From Massilia psychrophila (GTDB taxonomy: Bacteria > Pseudomonadota > Gammaproteobacteria > Burkholderiales > Burkholderiaceae_D), in the NCBI RefSeq assembly GCF_002760665.1, contig NZ_PDOB01000037.1:1-37605 (forward strand): a stretch of DNA of 37,605 nucleotides, given 5' to 3'. This document shows positions 18,923 through 27,924 of the stretch, piece after piece; position 1 is the stretch's first letter, and the number at the start of each line of letters is the position of its first letter. The notes beneath the pieces are model-generated. The model was not told the origin of the DNA, did not search any database, and saw only the letters and a program-made list of their open reading frames with translations. The translations under genes and the position numbers were made by a program.

Positions 18923-19492
18923 ATGGCCACAGACAAAGAATTATCCGATTTCCTCGAACATGTCGAACGGCGTGCTTTCAAGCAGGCCGTATACGCCGTG
19001 CGCAAGGACGAGGCCGCGCTTGATATCGTTCAGGACGCGATGATCAAACTCGCCGAAAAATATGGCGACAAGCCGGCCGGCGAGTTGCCGATGCTGTTCC
19101 AGCGCATTTTACAAAATACCATCCTCGATTTTTTCCGCCGCGAAAAAGTGCGAAATACCTGGGTAAGCTTGTTTTCAAGCATGGGGAAACGCGATAGCGA
19201 CGATGGCGATTTTGATATACTTGAATCGCACGAAGCCGAAGTAGGTTCCGCGCAGGCGGAATCGAGCGCGGATCAGGTCGAACGCATGCAGACCTTGGCC
19301 ATCATCGAAGCCGAGGTACAAAAACTGCCCGGGCGTCAACGGGAGGCCTTCCTGATGCGTTATTGGCAGGACATGGACGTGGCTGAAACAGCCGAAGCGA
19401 TGGGGTGTTCAGAAGGAAGCGTAAAGACACACTGTTCACGGGCGACCCATACCCTCGCCGAATCGCTGAAAGCCAAGGGACTAAAATTATGA
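18923..19492 (+). CDS. ECF-like RNA polymerase sigma factor
   Basis: Sigma-70 family protein of 189 residues with only regions 2 and 4. Region 2 (about 20-90) contains LDIVQDAMIKLAEKY and FQRILQNTILDFFRREKVR; a variable acidic linker (about 95-125) follows; region 4 (about 130-180) has LPGRQREAFLMRYW and the helix-turn-helix VAETAEAMGCSEGSVKTHCSRA. First gene of a four-gene cassette with DUF3619, DUF3106 and RDD proteins. Its stop overlaps the next start as ATGA. By analogy with other ECF systems the next gene would be its membrane regulator; the inducing signal is unknown. Confidence 0.9.
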   Translation: MATDKELSDFLEHVERRAFKQAVYAVRKDEAALDIVQDAMIKLAEKYGDKPAGELPMLFQRILQNTILDFFRREKVRNTWVSLFSSMGKRDSDDGDFDILESHEAEVGSAQAESSADQVERMQTLAIIEAEVQKLPGRQREAFLMRYWQDMDVAETAEAMGCSEGSVKTHCSRATHTLAESLKAKGLKL

Positions 19493-19881
19493 ATACCGAT
19501 GACATCAACTTCGCGTACAAAGTGCGCCATGCCCTGAACGCGAGGCTCGACGAGATGCCGGCTTCGACCGCCGACCGATTGGCCAATGCCCGCAAGATGG
19601 CGGTTTCGCGCAAAAAAGCGCATGCGCCGGCCAAGCTGGCGCAGCGCTCGCTGGCGGGCAATATCGGCGCGTTCTTTTCGTTTTCGTCACTAGGCCGCGC
19701 AGGCGTCGCCATTCCGCTGATGGCCCTGGTGGCCGGCCTGGCCGGGATTTACCAATACGAGCAGGAACGCCGTATCGAAGAAATCGCCGAACTTGACGCC
19801 GCCGTCCTGTCCGACGAACTGCCCCTGACCGCCTATCTCGATCATGGCTTCAATGCGTACCTGGCGCAGCGCGTTCAATAA
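19489..19881 (+). CDS. DUF3619 single-pass membrane protein, candidate anti-sigma factor
   Basis: 130 residues: a cytoplasmic, charged N-terminal half (opens DDINFAYKVRHALNARL), one membrane segment (about 62-82, GVAIPLMALVAGLAGIYQY), then a short acidic C-terminal tail, presumably periplasmic. The ATG at 19489 forms an ATGA overlap with the sigma-factor stop; a longer in-frame ORF begins inside the sigma gene and is rejected. Topology, size and coupling are those expected of an ECF anti-sigma factor, but I see no known anti-sigma zinc-binding HxxxCxxC motif. Family name is fairly sure; role is inference. Confidence 0.75.
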   Translation: MNTDDINFAYKVRHALNARLDEMPASTADRLANARKMAVSRKKAHAPAKLAQRSLAGNIGAFFSFSSLGRAGVAIPLMALVAGLAGIYQYEQERRIEEIAELDAAVLSDELPLTAYLDHGFNAYLAQRVQ

Positions 19882-20629
19882 GGTGGCCCGCACTATTTTG
19901 TTCTCTTCCCTGACAACGGCTGCATCAGCGGCAGCGCTGGTCCTGTGCGGCGCGCTGATGGCAAACGCCGGCGCGCAAACTTCCGTGGCTGCCCCAACAG
20001 CGGCCCAGGTCAAGCCCAAGCCGCTCGACAAGCCGCTGTGGAACAGCCTGACCCCGGCCCAGAAAGTCGCCCTGGCGCCGATCGCCGACGAGTGGGACCA
20101 GGCCGACGGCGTGCGCAAGCTGAAATGGCTCGACATCGCCAATCGTTTCGCCTCCATGAAACCGGACGAGCAGACCCGCGTGCACGCGCGCATGCGCGAC
20201 CTGTTCAAGATGACCCCGGAAGAGCGCCGCGTCGTGCGCGAAAACTACACGCGGTCGAAAAAAATCGGCCCGAGCCAGAAGTCCGAGGAATGGGAAAAAT
20301 ACCAGCAGTTGCCGGAAGAGAAAAAGAAGCAGCTCGCCGACGAAGCCAGTGCGCGCGCGAAGAAGCAGGTTGCCAACCTGCCATCGGCGTCGCAATCGAA
20401 TGCCAAGGCAGTGACGCCAATTAAACGCACGCCGCCGATGGGCGGCTGCGCGCCGGGTACGGTGAACAACACCGCTGCCACGCTTGGCGCGGCGCCGTGC
20501 GTTGCCGCCCCCACCGCCGCATCGCCAGTTGCACCAGTTGCTCCAACTGTACCAGTTGCGCCAGTTGCGCCAGTCACGTCAGTCAATCCAACACCGGCTG
20601 CGCCCGCTCCCGCTCCAAATGCAAAATAG
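19844..20629 (+). CDS. Exported DUF3106 protein with Pro/Ala/Val-rich tail
   Basis: 261 residues. A signal peptide or anchor (about 17-45) ends near NAGA. The DUF3106 region (about 58-165) has LWNSLTPAQKVALAPIADEW and a second LFKMTPEERRVVRENY repeat, the pattern of Spy/CpxP-like periplasmic stress sensors: helical, charged, with LTPxQ/LTPEE-type turns. The tail (about 220-261) is low complexity with PVAP repeats, probably extended. The first 38 nt overlap the DUF3619 gene. ATG at 19844 or 19853 are both possible. A periplasmic sensing role for the sigma cassette is inferred. Confidence 0.75.
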   Translation: MASMRTWRSAFNKVARTILFSSLTTAASAAALVLCGALMANAGAQTSVAAPTAAQVKPKPLDKPLWNSLTPAQKVALAPIADEWDQADGVRKLKWLDIANRFASMKPDEQTRVHARMRDLFKMTPEERRVVRENYTRSKKIGPSQKSEEWEKYQQLPEEKKKQLADEASARAKKQVANLPSASQSNAKAVTPIKRTPPMGGCAPGTVNNTAATLGAAPCVAAPTAASPVAPVAPTVPVAPVAPVTSVNPTPAAPAPAPNAK

Positions 20630-21140
20630 CAAGTCGCCGATCGCCACACCCACCCTGAAACGTCGCTTGATCTGTATGGTTTATGAAGCCTTTCTGCTGA
20701 CCGCGGTAGAGGCGCTGGCGATCTTCGTCTACCTGTTTGCAACCCAAAACCAGCACACGGCTTCCATCGACCATGGCCGCAATGCCGTGTTTTTCTTGAC
20801 GGCGGCGGCATATTTCATCCATGCGTGGACCGGCAGCGGCCACACACTGGCGATGAAGACCTGGCGCATCAAGGTCGTCAAGCTGGGCTATGCGCGGGTG
20901 CCGCTGCGCACCGCCGCGATCCGTTACCTGATGGCGTGGGGCTGGTTCCTGCCGGCGATTGTCGTCTGTTACGCGTTTGGCTTGACAAGTTACGGCCAGG
21001 TCGGCGCGGCGCTGGCGGTGGGGATTTTTGCCTGGGCCACGACGGCGCTGCTCGACAAGGACGGGCAGTTCCTGCATGACCGGGTAGCCGGGACCAGGAT
21101 GATTTTGTTGCCGAAGCCGGTCAAGCAGACGAAGAAGTAA
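20619..21140 (+). CDS. RDD-family membrane protein
   Basis: 173-residue polytopic protein with hydrophobic segments at about 20-42, 52-70 and 105-145. The family motif starts at the first helix (RRLICMVYEAFLL, with Arg in RDD position 1) and continues with TLAMKTWRIKVV and the LLDKDGQFLHDRVAGTRMI segment. The start is the ATG at 20619, overlapping the DUF3106 stop by 11 nt; a longer frame inside the DUF3106 tail is a shadow. RDD proteins are of mixed or unknown function, some linked to ion transport. Last gene of the sigma cassette. Confidence 0.85.
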   Translation: MQNSKSPIATPTLKRRLICMVYEAFLLTAVEALAIFVYLFATQNQHTASIDHGRNAVFFLTAAAYFIHAWTGSGHTLAMKTWRIKVVKLGYARVPLRTAAIRYLMAWGWFLPAIVVCYAFGLTSYGQVGAALAVGIFAWATTALLDKDGQFLHDRVAGTRMILLPKPVKQTKK

Positions 21141-21143
21141 GCT

Positions 21144-21170
21144 CGTCGTCCTCGCGCACGCGGGGATCCA
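21144..21170 (+). repeat. Dispersed REP-like palindromic repeat, copy 2
   Basis: CGTCGTCCTCGCG, then CACGCGGGGATCCA, followed by ATTTTT: nearly identical to the copy at 26561-26590. It lies four bases past the RDD stop and could help end transcription. A second palindrome, CCCCGCATGCGGGG at 21252-21265, lies 80 nt further on, beside the 3' end of the convergent pseudouridine synthase gene, so the pair brackets a convergent junction. Confidence 0.7.
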
Positions 21171-21208
21171 ATTTTTCGGGAACAGCGACAACGCCCGGCA
21201 TCGTCCGT

Positions 21209-21236
21209 CAGAAGTTGATCAGAAGTTGATCAACTT
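21209..21236. repeat. Tandem 11-bp duplication and 14-bp palindrome
   Basis: CAGAAGTTGAT occurs twice in tandem (21209-21219 and 21220-21230), and the second copy runs into CAACTT so that AAGTTGATCAACTT (21223-21236) is a perfect palindrome. It lies between two REP-like palindromes in the convergent gap; function unknown. Confidence 0.6.
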
Positions 21237-21271
21237 ATCGTGCAAACTGCGCCCCGCATGCGGGGACAACT

Positions 21272-22006
21272 TCAGAACCGCTCGTACTCGTGCAAATACC
21301 GCCACTGCCCCACCGGCAAACTGGCCATCGGCACGCGGCCTACGCGCAGGCGCCTGATCGATACCACCGTCAAATCCACCATCCGGCACATGTGCGCGAG
21401 CTGCCCCGGCTTGACGCCCTTGACCGCGAAGCGCAGCCGCGTTTCGTTCTGCCAGCTCGCTTTCATCGGCGCGATTTCCTTGCCGTTGAACGGCAAGCCG
21501 TGATTGAGCAGCGCCAGCCCGCCTTCGCGGATCGTGCCCGATACTTCGACGATGAACTCCTGCTCGACCCGCTGGCCTTCGTCGACCAGCTTGCGCGCGA
21601 CGCGGAAGTCCTGTGTATAGGCCACCAGCCCGCTCGCTTTGGTCTCCAGCGGCGAGACCAATGTCAGGTTGGCCAGATGGCGCTTCAGGAAGCGCTGCTT
21701 GCCATGGTCGGGCAGCACCAGTGTCTGCTGCGTCAGCAGGCTGGCAGCCGGCGCGCCGTCGCTGTCGAGGCCGGCGTTGAACCCGGCCGGCTTGTGCAGC
21801 AGGATCGTCACCGGCGCCAGCTCGACCAGCGTGGCGTCCGGATCGAGCGTGACTTCCTGGTCGTCGGCGACACGCGCGCCGGCTTCCTCGATGACCTGGC
21901 CGTCGACGCTGACCCAGCCGCCGGCGATGTACTTGTCGGCTTCGGCGCGCGAGCATGGCATCATTTCAGCCACACGTTTGGCAAGGCGGATCGTGGTGTC
22001 GGTCAT
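21272..22006 (-). CDS. RluF/RsuA-type S4-domain pseudouridine synthase-like protein, altered catalytic residue
   Basis: 244 residues. An N-terminal S4 RNA-binding domain (about 5-60, RLAKRVAEM...CSRAEADKYI) is followed by an RsuA/RluF-type catalytic fold (about 65-240: LLHKPAGF, later RRLRVGRVPMASLPVGQWRYL). In this family the catalytic Asp lies in (G)RLDxDTxGL; here the equivalent is SPLETKASGL, so Glu121 stands in the Asp position. It may have lost or altered activity, or still modify rRNA. The ATG at 22006 overlaps the threonine aldolase stop as ATGA. RluF-like C-terminal sequence; the symbol is withheld because of the substitution. Confidence 0.8.
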   Translation of the reverse strand: MTDTTIRLAKRVAEMMPCSRAEADKYIAGGWVSVDGQVIEEAGARVADDQEVTLDPDATLVELAPVTILLHKPAGFNAGLDSDGAPAASLLTQQTLVLPDHGKQRFLKRHLANLTLVSPLETKASGLVAYTQDFRVARKLVDEGQRVEQEFIVEVSGTIREGGLALLNHGLPFNGKEIAPMKASWQNETRLRFAVKGVKPGQLAHMCRMVDLTVVSIRRLRVGRVPMASLPVGQWRYLHEYERF

Positions 22007-23043
22007 TGTGGGGCGCGCCAGTCGTTAAAAAATGCGGTGAATACGGCGATGATGCGTTCGACATCCACCGCGCTAATGTCAAGGTGGGTCACCAGGCGGG
22101 TGCGCGGGCCCACGGTTGCGCGGATGCGCGCGCGCGCGAGGGTGGCGCGCAGCGCATCGCAGGCGCCAGGGGGCACCTCGACATAAAAGATATTGGTTTG
22201 CGGCGTCGCCACTGTCAGGCCGGCGATCTCGCCGATGCCGCTGGCCAGGCGCGCCGCGTTGACGTGGTCGTCGGCCAGCCGGGCGACGTTGTGCTCGAGC
22301 GCGTACAGCCCGGCGGCGGCGAGGATGCCGGCCTGGCGCATGCCGCCCCCCAGCATCTTGCGCCAGCGCTTGCCCTGCTCGATAAAGTCCTTCGACCCGC
22401 ACAGCACCGAACCGACCGGCGCGCCGAGGCCTTTCGACAGGCACACCGAGAGGCTGTCGAAACCGGCGACGGCATCGACCATGCTAATGCCCTGCTTGAC
22501 CGCCGCGTTGCAGATGCGCGCGCCATCGAGGTGGGTGGCGAGACCGCGCGCACGCGCGAACCGGGTCGCCTCGCGCATGTAGTCAGGCCCCAGCACCTTG
22601 CCGCCGATGGTATTTTCCAGCGTCAGCAGGCGGGTGCGGGCGAAGTGCATGTCGTCCGGTTTGATGTAGGCCGCGATGTCGGCCAGCGCAAGGCTGCCGT
22701 CAAGCTGGTTGGCGATCGGCTGCGGCTGGATACTGCCCAGCACCGCGGCGCCGCCGCCCTCGTACTTGTAAGTGTGCGCGTCCTGGCCGACCAGGTATTC
22801 GTCGCCGCGCCCGCAATGGAGCATCAACGCGATCAGGTTGCTCTGGGTGCCGGACGGCGCAAACAGCGCCGCCTCGAAGCCGAACATCTCCGCGGTGACT
22901 TCCTGCAGCCGATTGACGGTCGGGTCGTCGCCATAGACATCGTCGCCGACGGCCGCCGCCTGCATGGCGGCGCGCATCGCGGTTGAGGGTTGAGTAACGG
23001 TGTCGCTGCGCAGGTCGATCCAGTGTTCGCTCATGATTGTCAT
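22003..23043 (-). CDS. ltaE: Low-specificity L-threonine aldolase
   Basis: PLP enzyme cleaving L-threonine and L-allo-threonine to glycine and acetaldehyde. 346 residues open with IDLRSDTVTQPS and GDDVYGDDPTVN, both characteristic. HLDGAR (171-176) contains the cofactor-binding Asp, and the Schiff-base lysine is Lys204 in CLSKGLGAPVG. The ATG at 23043 overlaps the methyltransferase stop as ATGA; a second ATG (23034) three codons later is possible. It is linked to the isc operon by successive overlaps, an unusual context for this enzyme. Confidence 0.92.
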   Translation of the reverse strand: MTIMSEHWIDLRSDTVTQPSTAMRAAMQAAAVGDDVYGDDPTVNRLQEVTAEMFGFEAALFAPSGTQSNLIALMLHCGRGDEYLVGQDAHTYKYEGGGAAVLGSIQPQPIANQLDGSLALADIAAYIKPDDMHFARTRLLTLENTIGGKVLGPDYMREATRFARARGLATHLDGARICNAAVKQGISMVDAVAGFDSLSVCLSKGLGAPVGSVLCGSKDFIEQGKRWRKMLGGGMRQAGILAAAGLYALEHNVARLADDHVNAARLASGIGEIAGLTVATPQTNIFYVEVPPGACDALRATLARARIRATVGPRTRLVTHLDISAVDVERIIAVFTAFFNDWRAPQ

Positions 23044-23957
23044 TTTACGAACGTCGCTTGTTCGGTGAGTTTTTCAGTATAAAAGCGCTGGCCCATTTCT
23101 TCCAGGCCCAGCGTCACCAGTACTTCTTGCAACCGGTCGCTCGGGCGCTTGCGCGGCAGGTTCTTGTAGCTGGCGATGATCAGTTCGTTTTTCATCGAGT
23201 GTTCCCAACCCACCAGTTCGGTGACGTTGACCTGGTAGCCATGGGCTTCGAGCTGCAGGCAGCGCAACACGTTGGTGACCTGGCTGCCGAATTCGCGCGT
23301 GTGCAGCGGGTGGCGCCAGATTTCGGTCAGTGCGCTTTTGCCCAGGTCCTTGCCCTTGTTTTTCTTTAGCACCGTGGCGACTTCAGCCTGGCAGCACGGC
23401 ACCAGCACCATGAATTTCGCCTTCTTTTTTAACGCGAAGTCGATGGCGTCGTCGGTGGCGGTGTTGCAGGCATGAAGCGCGGTGACAATGTCGATCCGCT
23501 CCGGCAGCAGCTTGGAGGTCGTCGATTCGGCCACCGACAGCGGCAGGAAGGACATGCCGGGAAAACCCAGCCGCGCCGCCAGTTCGGTCGATTTCTGCAC
23601 GAGTTCTTCACGCGTCTCGATGCCGTAGATGCGCGAACCGTCATCGAGCCCCTTGAAGAACAGGTCGTACAGGATGAAGCCGAGGTAGGATTTGCCGGCG
23701 CCATGGTCCACCAGCGAGATCGCCGGATGGTCCTGCTGGATCTCTTTTAGTAAGGGCTCGATGAACTGCACCAGGTGGTATACCTGCTTGAGTTTGCGGC
23801 GGCTGTCCTGGTTGAGCTTGCCGTCGCGCGTGAGGATGTGCAGTTCCTGCAGCAGCGCGATCGATTGGCCGGGGCGGATTTCTGGTGCCAGTTCGTGCGC
23901 TGCGGGTATGGTTGTGCCAACAGGTTTGGCCGCCCTGCCAGTGTCAGCGCGCTTCAT
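23040..23957 (-). CDS. Class I SAM-dependent methyltransferase, Methyltransf_32-like
   Basis: 305 residues. An SAM-binding motif I (VDHGAGKSYLGFILYDLFF) is near residue 85-103, followed by an acidic loop (IYGIETREELV). The family-typical HACNTATDDAIDFAL and the LVPCCQAEV segment (HAC...D and PCCQ, as in the Methyltransf_32/GSTCD-like group) are near 180-215. The substrate is unknown. I use the ATG at 23957, which overlaps the iscX stop by 14 nt; the open frame extending upstream runs through iscX in another frame and is not used. The stop overlaps ltaE. Confidence 0.8.
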   Translation of the reverse strand: MKRADTGRAAKPVGTTIPAAHELAPEIRPGQSIALLQELHILTRDGKLNQDSRRKLKQVYHLVQFIEPLLKEIQQDHPAISLVDHGAGKSYLGFILYDLFFKGLDDGSRIYGIETREELVQKSTELAARLGFPGMSFLPLSVAESTTSKLLPERIDIVTALHACNTATDDAIDFALKKKAKFMVLVPCCQAEVATVLKKNKGKDLGKSALTEIWRHPLHTREFGSQVTNVLRCLQLEAHGYQVNVTELVGWEHSMKNELIIASYKNLPRKRPSDRLQEVLVTLGLEEMGQRFYTEKLTEQATFVK

Positions 23958-24138
23958 CGATCCACGCCGCCTGAATCGCTTCCAGCACTTTCTCGCCGCC
24001 GCGCGTATGGTCGTCGTCGAACCCGGCCAGCTCGACGACCCGGTTGTGCAGGTCGACGAAGCGGATCGCAGCCGGGTCGGTATCAGGAAATTTTTCGTAT
24101 AAGGCTTCAGCAATCGCCGAGATGTCGCTCCACTTCAT
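23944..24138 (-). CDS. iscX: Iron-sulfur cluster assembly protein IscX
   Basis: Small acidic protein (64 residues) that binds IscS and may modulate cluster assembly or donate iron. The sequence starts KWSDISAIAEALYEKFPD, followed by DPAAIRFVDLHNRVVELAGF with the conserved acidic DDDH patch. The start is the ATG at 24138; the open frame reaches further upstream but family similarity begins here. 14 nt separate it from fdx and the stop lies inside the methyltransferase gene. Confidence 0.95.
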   Translation of the reverse strand: MKWSDISAIAEALYEKFPDTDPAAIRFVDLHNRVVELAGFDDDHTRGGEKVLEAIQAAWIDEAR

Positions 24139-24152
24139 GGCAGTATGTCCGT

Positions 24153-24494
24153 TCAATGGTTTTTTTCGGCGGCGTGGTTGATCGTGTATTTCGGGATCTC
24201 GACCACCAGGTCGGCAGTTCCCACGATCGCCTGGCACGACAGGCGCGATACCGCTTCCAGGCCCCAGGCCTTGTCGAGCATGTCTTCTTCGTTTTCTTTC
24301 GGCTCGTTCAAGGTGTCATACCCTTCGCGCACCAGCACGTGGCAGGTGGTGCAGGCGCAGACGCGATCGCAGGCGTGCTCGATGTCGATATCGTTTTCCA
24401 ACATGACGTCGCACACGGATTTGCCGGCCGGCGCCTCGAGGACCGCGCCCTCGGGGCAAAACAGCGGATGGGGAAGAATGACGATTTGCGGCAT
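24153..24494 (-). CDS. fdx: ISC-type [2Fe-2S] ferredoxin
   Basis: Adrenodoxin-type ferredoxin supplying electrons for cluster assembly on IscU. 113 residues; the four ligands are C42, C48, C51 and C87 in the CX5CX2C...C arrangement (HACDRVCACTTCHV), with an additional C46 in the loop. Cysteine-plus-acid context (NEPKENEEDMLDKAW) is typical of Isc ferredoxins. It lies 38 nt past hscA and directly before iscX. Confidence 0.97.
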   Translation of the reverse strand: MPQIVILPHPLFCPEGAVLEAPAGKSVCDVMLENDIDIEHACDRVCACTTCHVLVREGYDTLNEPKENEEDMLDKAWGLEAVSRLSCQAIVGTADLVVEIPKYTINHAAEKNH

Positions 24495-24532
24495 TGGAAT
24501 TACCTCTTCAATTTTATATGACTTAAGCTGGC

Positions 24533-26458
<1,926 letters not shown>

Positions 26459-26510
26459 GGTTTATATTCTGTCTTGTTTTTATTTGATGGTACGGCTTCG
26501 GATGCGGGTT

Positions 26511-26540
26511 GTGGGTCCCCGCTTTCGCGGGGACGACGGT
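26511..26540 (-). repeat. REP-like repeat, inverted copy 3a
   Basis: Starts GTGGGTCCCCGCTTTCGCGG and ends GGACGACGGT. It is the reverse complement, with a few mismatches, of the copy at 26561-26590; together they make an inverted pair with 20 nt between them in the hscA-hscB gap. Confidence 0.85.
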
Positions 26541-26560
26541 ATTTTAGCCGCCAGCCCCAA

Positions 26561-26590
26561 CACCGTCATCCTCGCGAAAGCGGGGATCCA
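26561..26590 (+). repeat. REP-like repeat, copy 3b
   Basis: CACCGTCATCCTCGCGAAAG then CGGGGATCCA. Best-conserved copy of the dispersed family (others at 14967 and 21144). With the inverted copy at 26511 the hscBA transcript can form a long stem-loop covering most of the 150-nt gap between hscB and hscA. Confidence 0.85.
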
Positions 26591-26608
26591 TGCTGGATAT
26601 GCGTTCCC

Positions 26609-27124
26609 CTACGCCTCCGCCGCCTCGAACGCATAACGCACTTCCTCGCCGAATTTATCCAAAAACATCAGCGCCCGCACGCCCTGCGCCGCTTCGGCAT
26701 ACTTGCCGGCGTCGAGTTCCGCTCCCACCGCCTCCAGCCGCGCGCTGCGCTCGCCTTTGACCTCCTCGTCCAACGCCTCGAGCGCATCGACATCCTTCGC
26801 CGCCCGCGCCTCGCCAAGCGCTTCGCGCCACGCCATCTGCTGCATCAAGAAATCCACCGGCATCGCCGTGTTCGACTCCGTCTGCAGGTCGACGCCGTGT
26901 AATTCGCACAGGTAGCGCGCGCGCTTTTGCGCATTTTTGAGCGTTTGGTAGGCCTCGTTGGCACGCGTCGCCCACTGCATCGCAACGCGCTTTTCGGCGG
27001 CGGTGGCGTTGATGAAGCGGTCGGGATGCACTTGCCCTTGCACATCGCGATAGGCGGCATCTAAGGCGCCGGCATCGAGCGTGAAACGGGCCGGCAGCTG
27101 GAACAGGTCGAAGTGATTCTGCAT
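26609..27124 (-). CDS. hscB: Fe-S assembly co-chaperone HscB
   Basis: J-domain co-chaperone that delivers IscU to HscA and stimulates its ATPase. 171 residues: J domain (about 1-70) with HPD at 33-35 (QVHPDRF), then a helical C-terminal domain that binds IscU (MQQMAWREALGEA, about 90-102). Length matches the family. It is the second chaperone gene; hscA follows after 150 nt that carry the inverted repeats, and iscA precedes by 33 nt. Confidence 0.96.
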   Translation of the reverse strand: MQNHFDLFQLPARFTLDAGALDAAYRDVQGQVHPDRFINATAAEKRVAMQWATRANEAYQTLKNAQKRARYLCELHGVDLQTESNTAMPVDFLMQQMAWREALGEARAAKDVDALEALDEEVKGERSARLEAVGAELDAGKYAEAAQGVRALMFLDKFGEEVRYAFEAAEA

Positions 27125-27157
27125 TGATACGAGAATAGATACGAAAATAAAAAGCGC

Positions 27158-27481
27158 TTAGATGCGGAAACTTTCCCCACAACCGCACTCGTCCTTGACG
27201 TGCGGATTGTTGAAACGGAAGCCTTCGTTCAGGCCTTCGCGGGTAAAGTCGAGTTCGGTGCCATCGATGTACGGCAGGCTTTTCGGGTCGACGAAAACCT
27301 TCACGCCGTGCGACTCGAAAATGTTGTCTTCAGCCGTGGCTTGATCGACGTACTCGAGCTTGTAAGCCAAGCCCGAGCAGCCCGTCGTGCGCACGCCAAA
27401 ACGCAAGCCGACACCCTTGCCGCGACGTTCAATGTAGCGGTTGATGTGCTTGGCCGCTTTTTCGGTCAGTGTGATTGCCAT
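27158..27481 (-). CDS. iscA: A-type Fe-S carrier IscA
   Basis: Cluster carrier or iron donor for [4Fe-4S] maturation. 107 residues with the three conserved cysteines: C35 (VRTTGCSG), C99 and C101 (CGCGESF at the C-terminus). The ATG at 27481 is behind GGAG. It is placed between iscU and hscB as in the standard isc operon. Confidence 0.97.
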   Translation of the reverse strand: MAITLTEKAAKHINRYIERRGKGVGLRFGVRTTGCSGLAYKLEYVDQATAEDNIFESHGVKVFVDPKSLPYIDGTELDFTREGLNEGFRFNNPHVKDECGCGESFRI

Positions 27482-27509
27482 GGTTTTCTCCGCGAATTAC
27501 TCTGTACCT

Positions 27510-27899
27510 TCAGGCAAGCGCCGGGTGCTTCGTCTTGTAATCCAGCACGGCCGCCTTGATGGCGTCTTCCGCCAGGATCGAGCAGTGGATCTTGACCGGC
27601 GGCAGCGCCAGTTCTTCGGCGATCTGGGTGTTCTTGATCGACAACGCCTGGTCGAGCGTCTTGCCCTTGACCCATTCGGTCACGAGCGAGCTCGAGGCGA
27701 TGGCCGAACCGCAGCCGTAGGTCTTGAATTTTGCGTCTTCGATCAGGCCATCGGCGCCGACCTTGATCTGCAGTTTCATGACGTCGCCGCAGGCCGGCGC
27801 GCCGACCATGCCGGTGCCGATCGTCTCGTCGCCCTTGTCGAAGGCGCCGACGTTACGTGGATTTTCGTAGTGGTCCAACACTTTGTCCGAATATGCCAT
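27510..27899 (-). CDS. iscU: Fe-S cluster scaffold IscU
   Basis: Scaffold on which [2Fe-2S] clusters are built. 129 residues with the active-site set C37, D39, C63, H105 and C106, and the HscA-recognition motif LPPVK at 99-103. Starts MAYSDKVLDHYENPRNVG, as in homologues. It follows iscS by 25 nt and is followed by iscA. Confidence 0.98.
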   Translation of the reverse strand: MAYSDKVLDHYENPRNVGAFDKGDETIGTGMVGAPACGDVMKLQIKVGADGLIEDAKFKTYGCGSAIASSSLVTEWVKGKTLDQALSIKNTQIAEELALPPVKIHCSILAEDAIKAAVLDYKTKHPALA

Positions 27900-27924
27900 G
27901 GTAAAACTCCTGATTGATGTGGTG

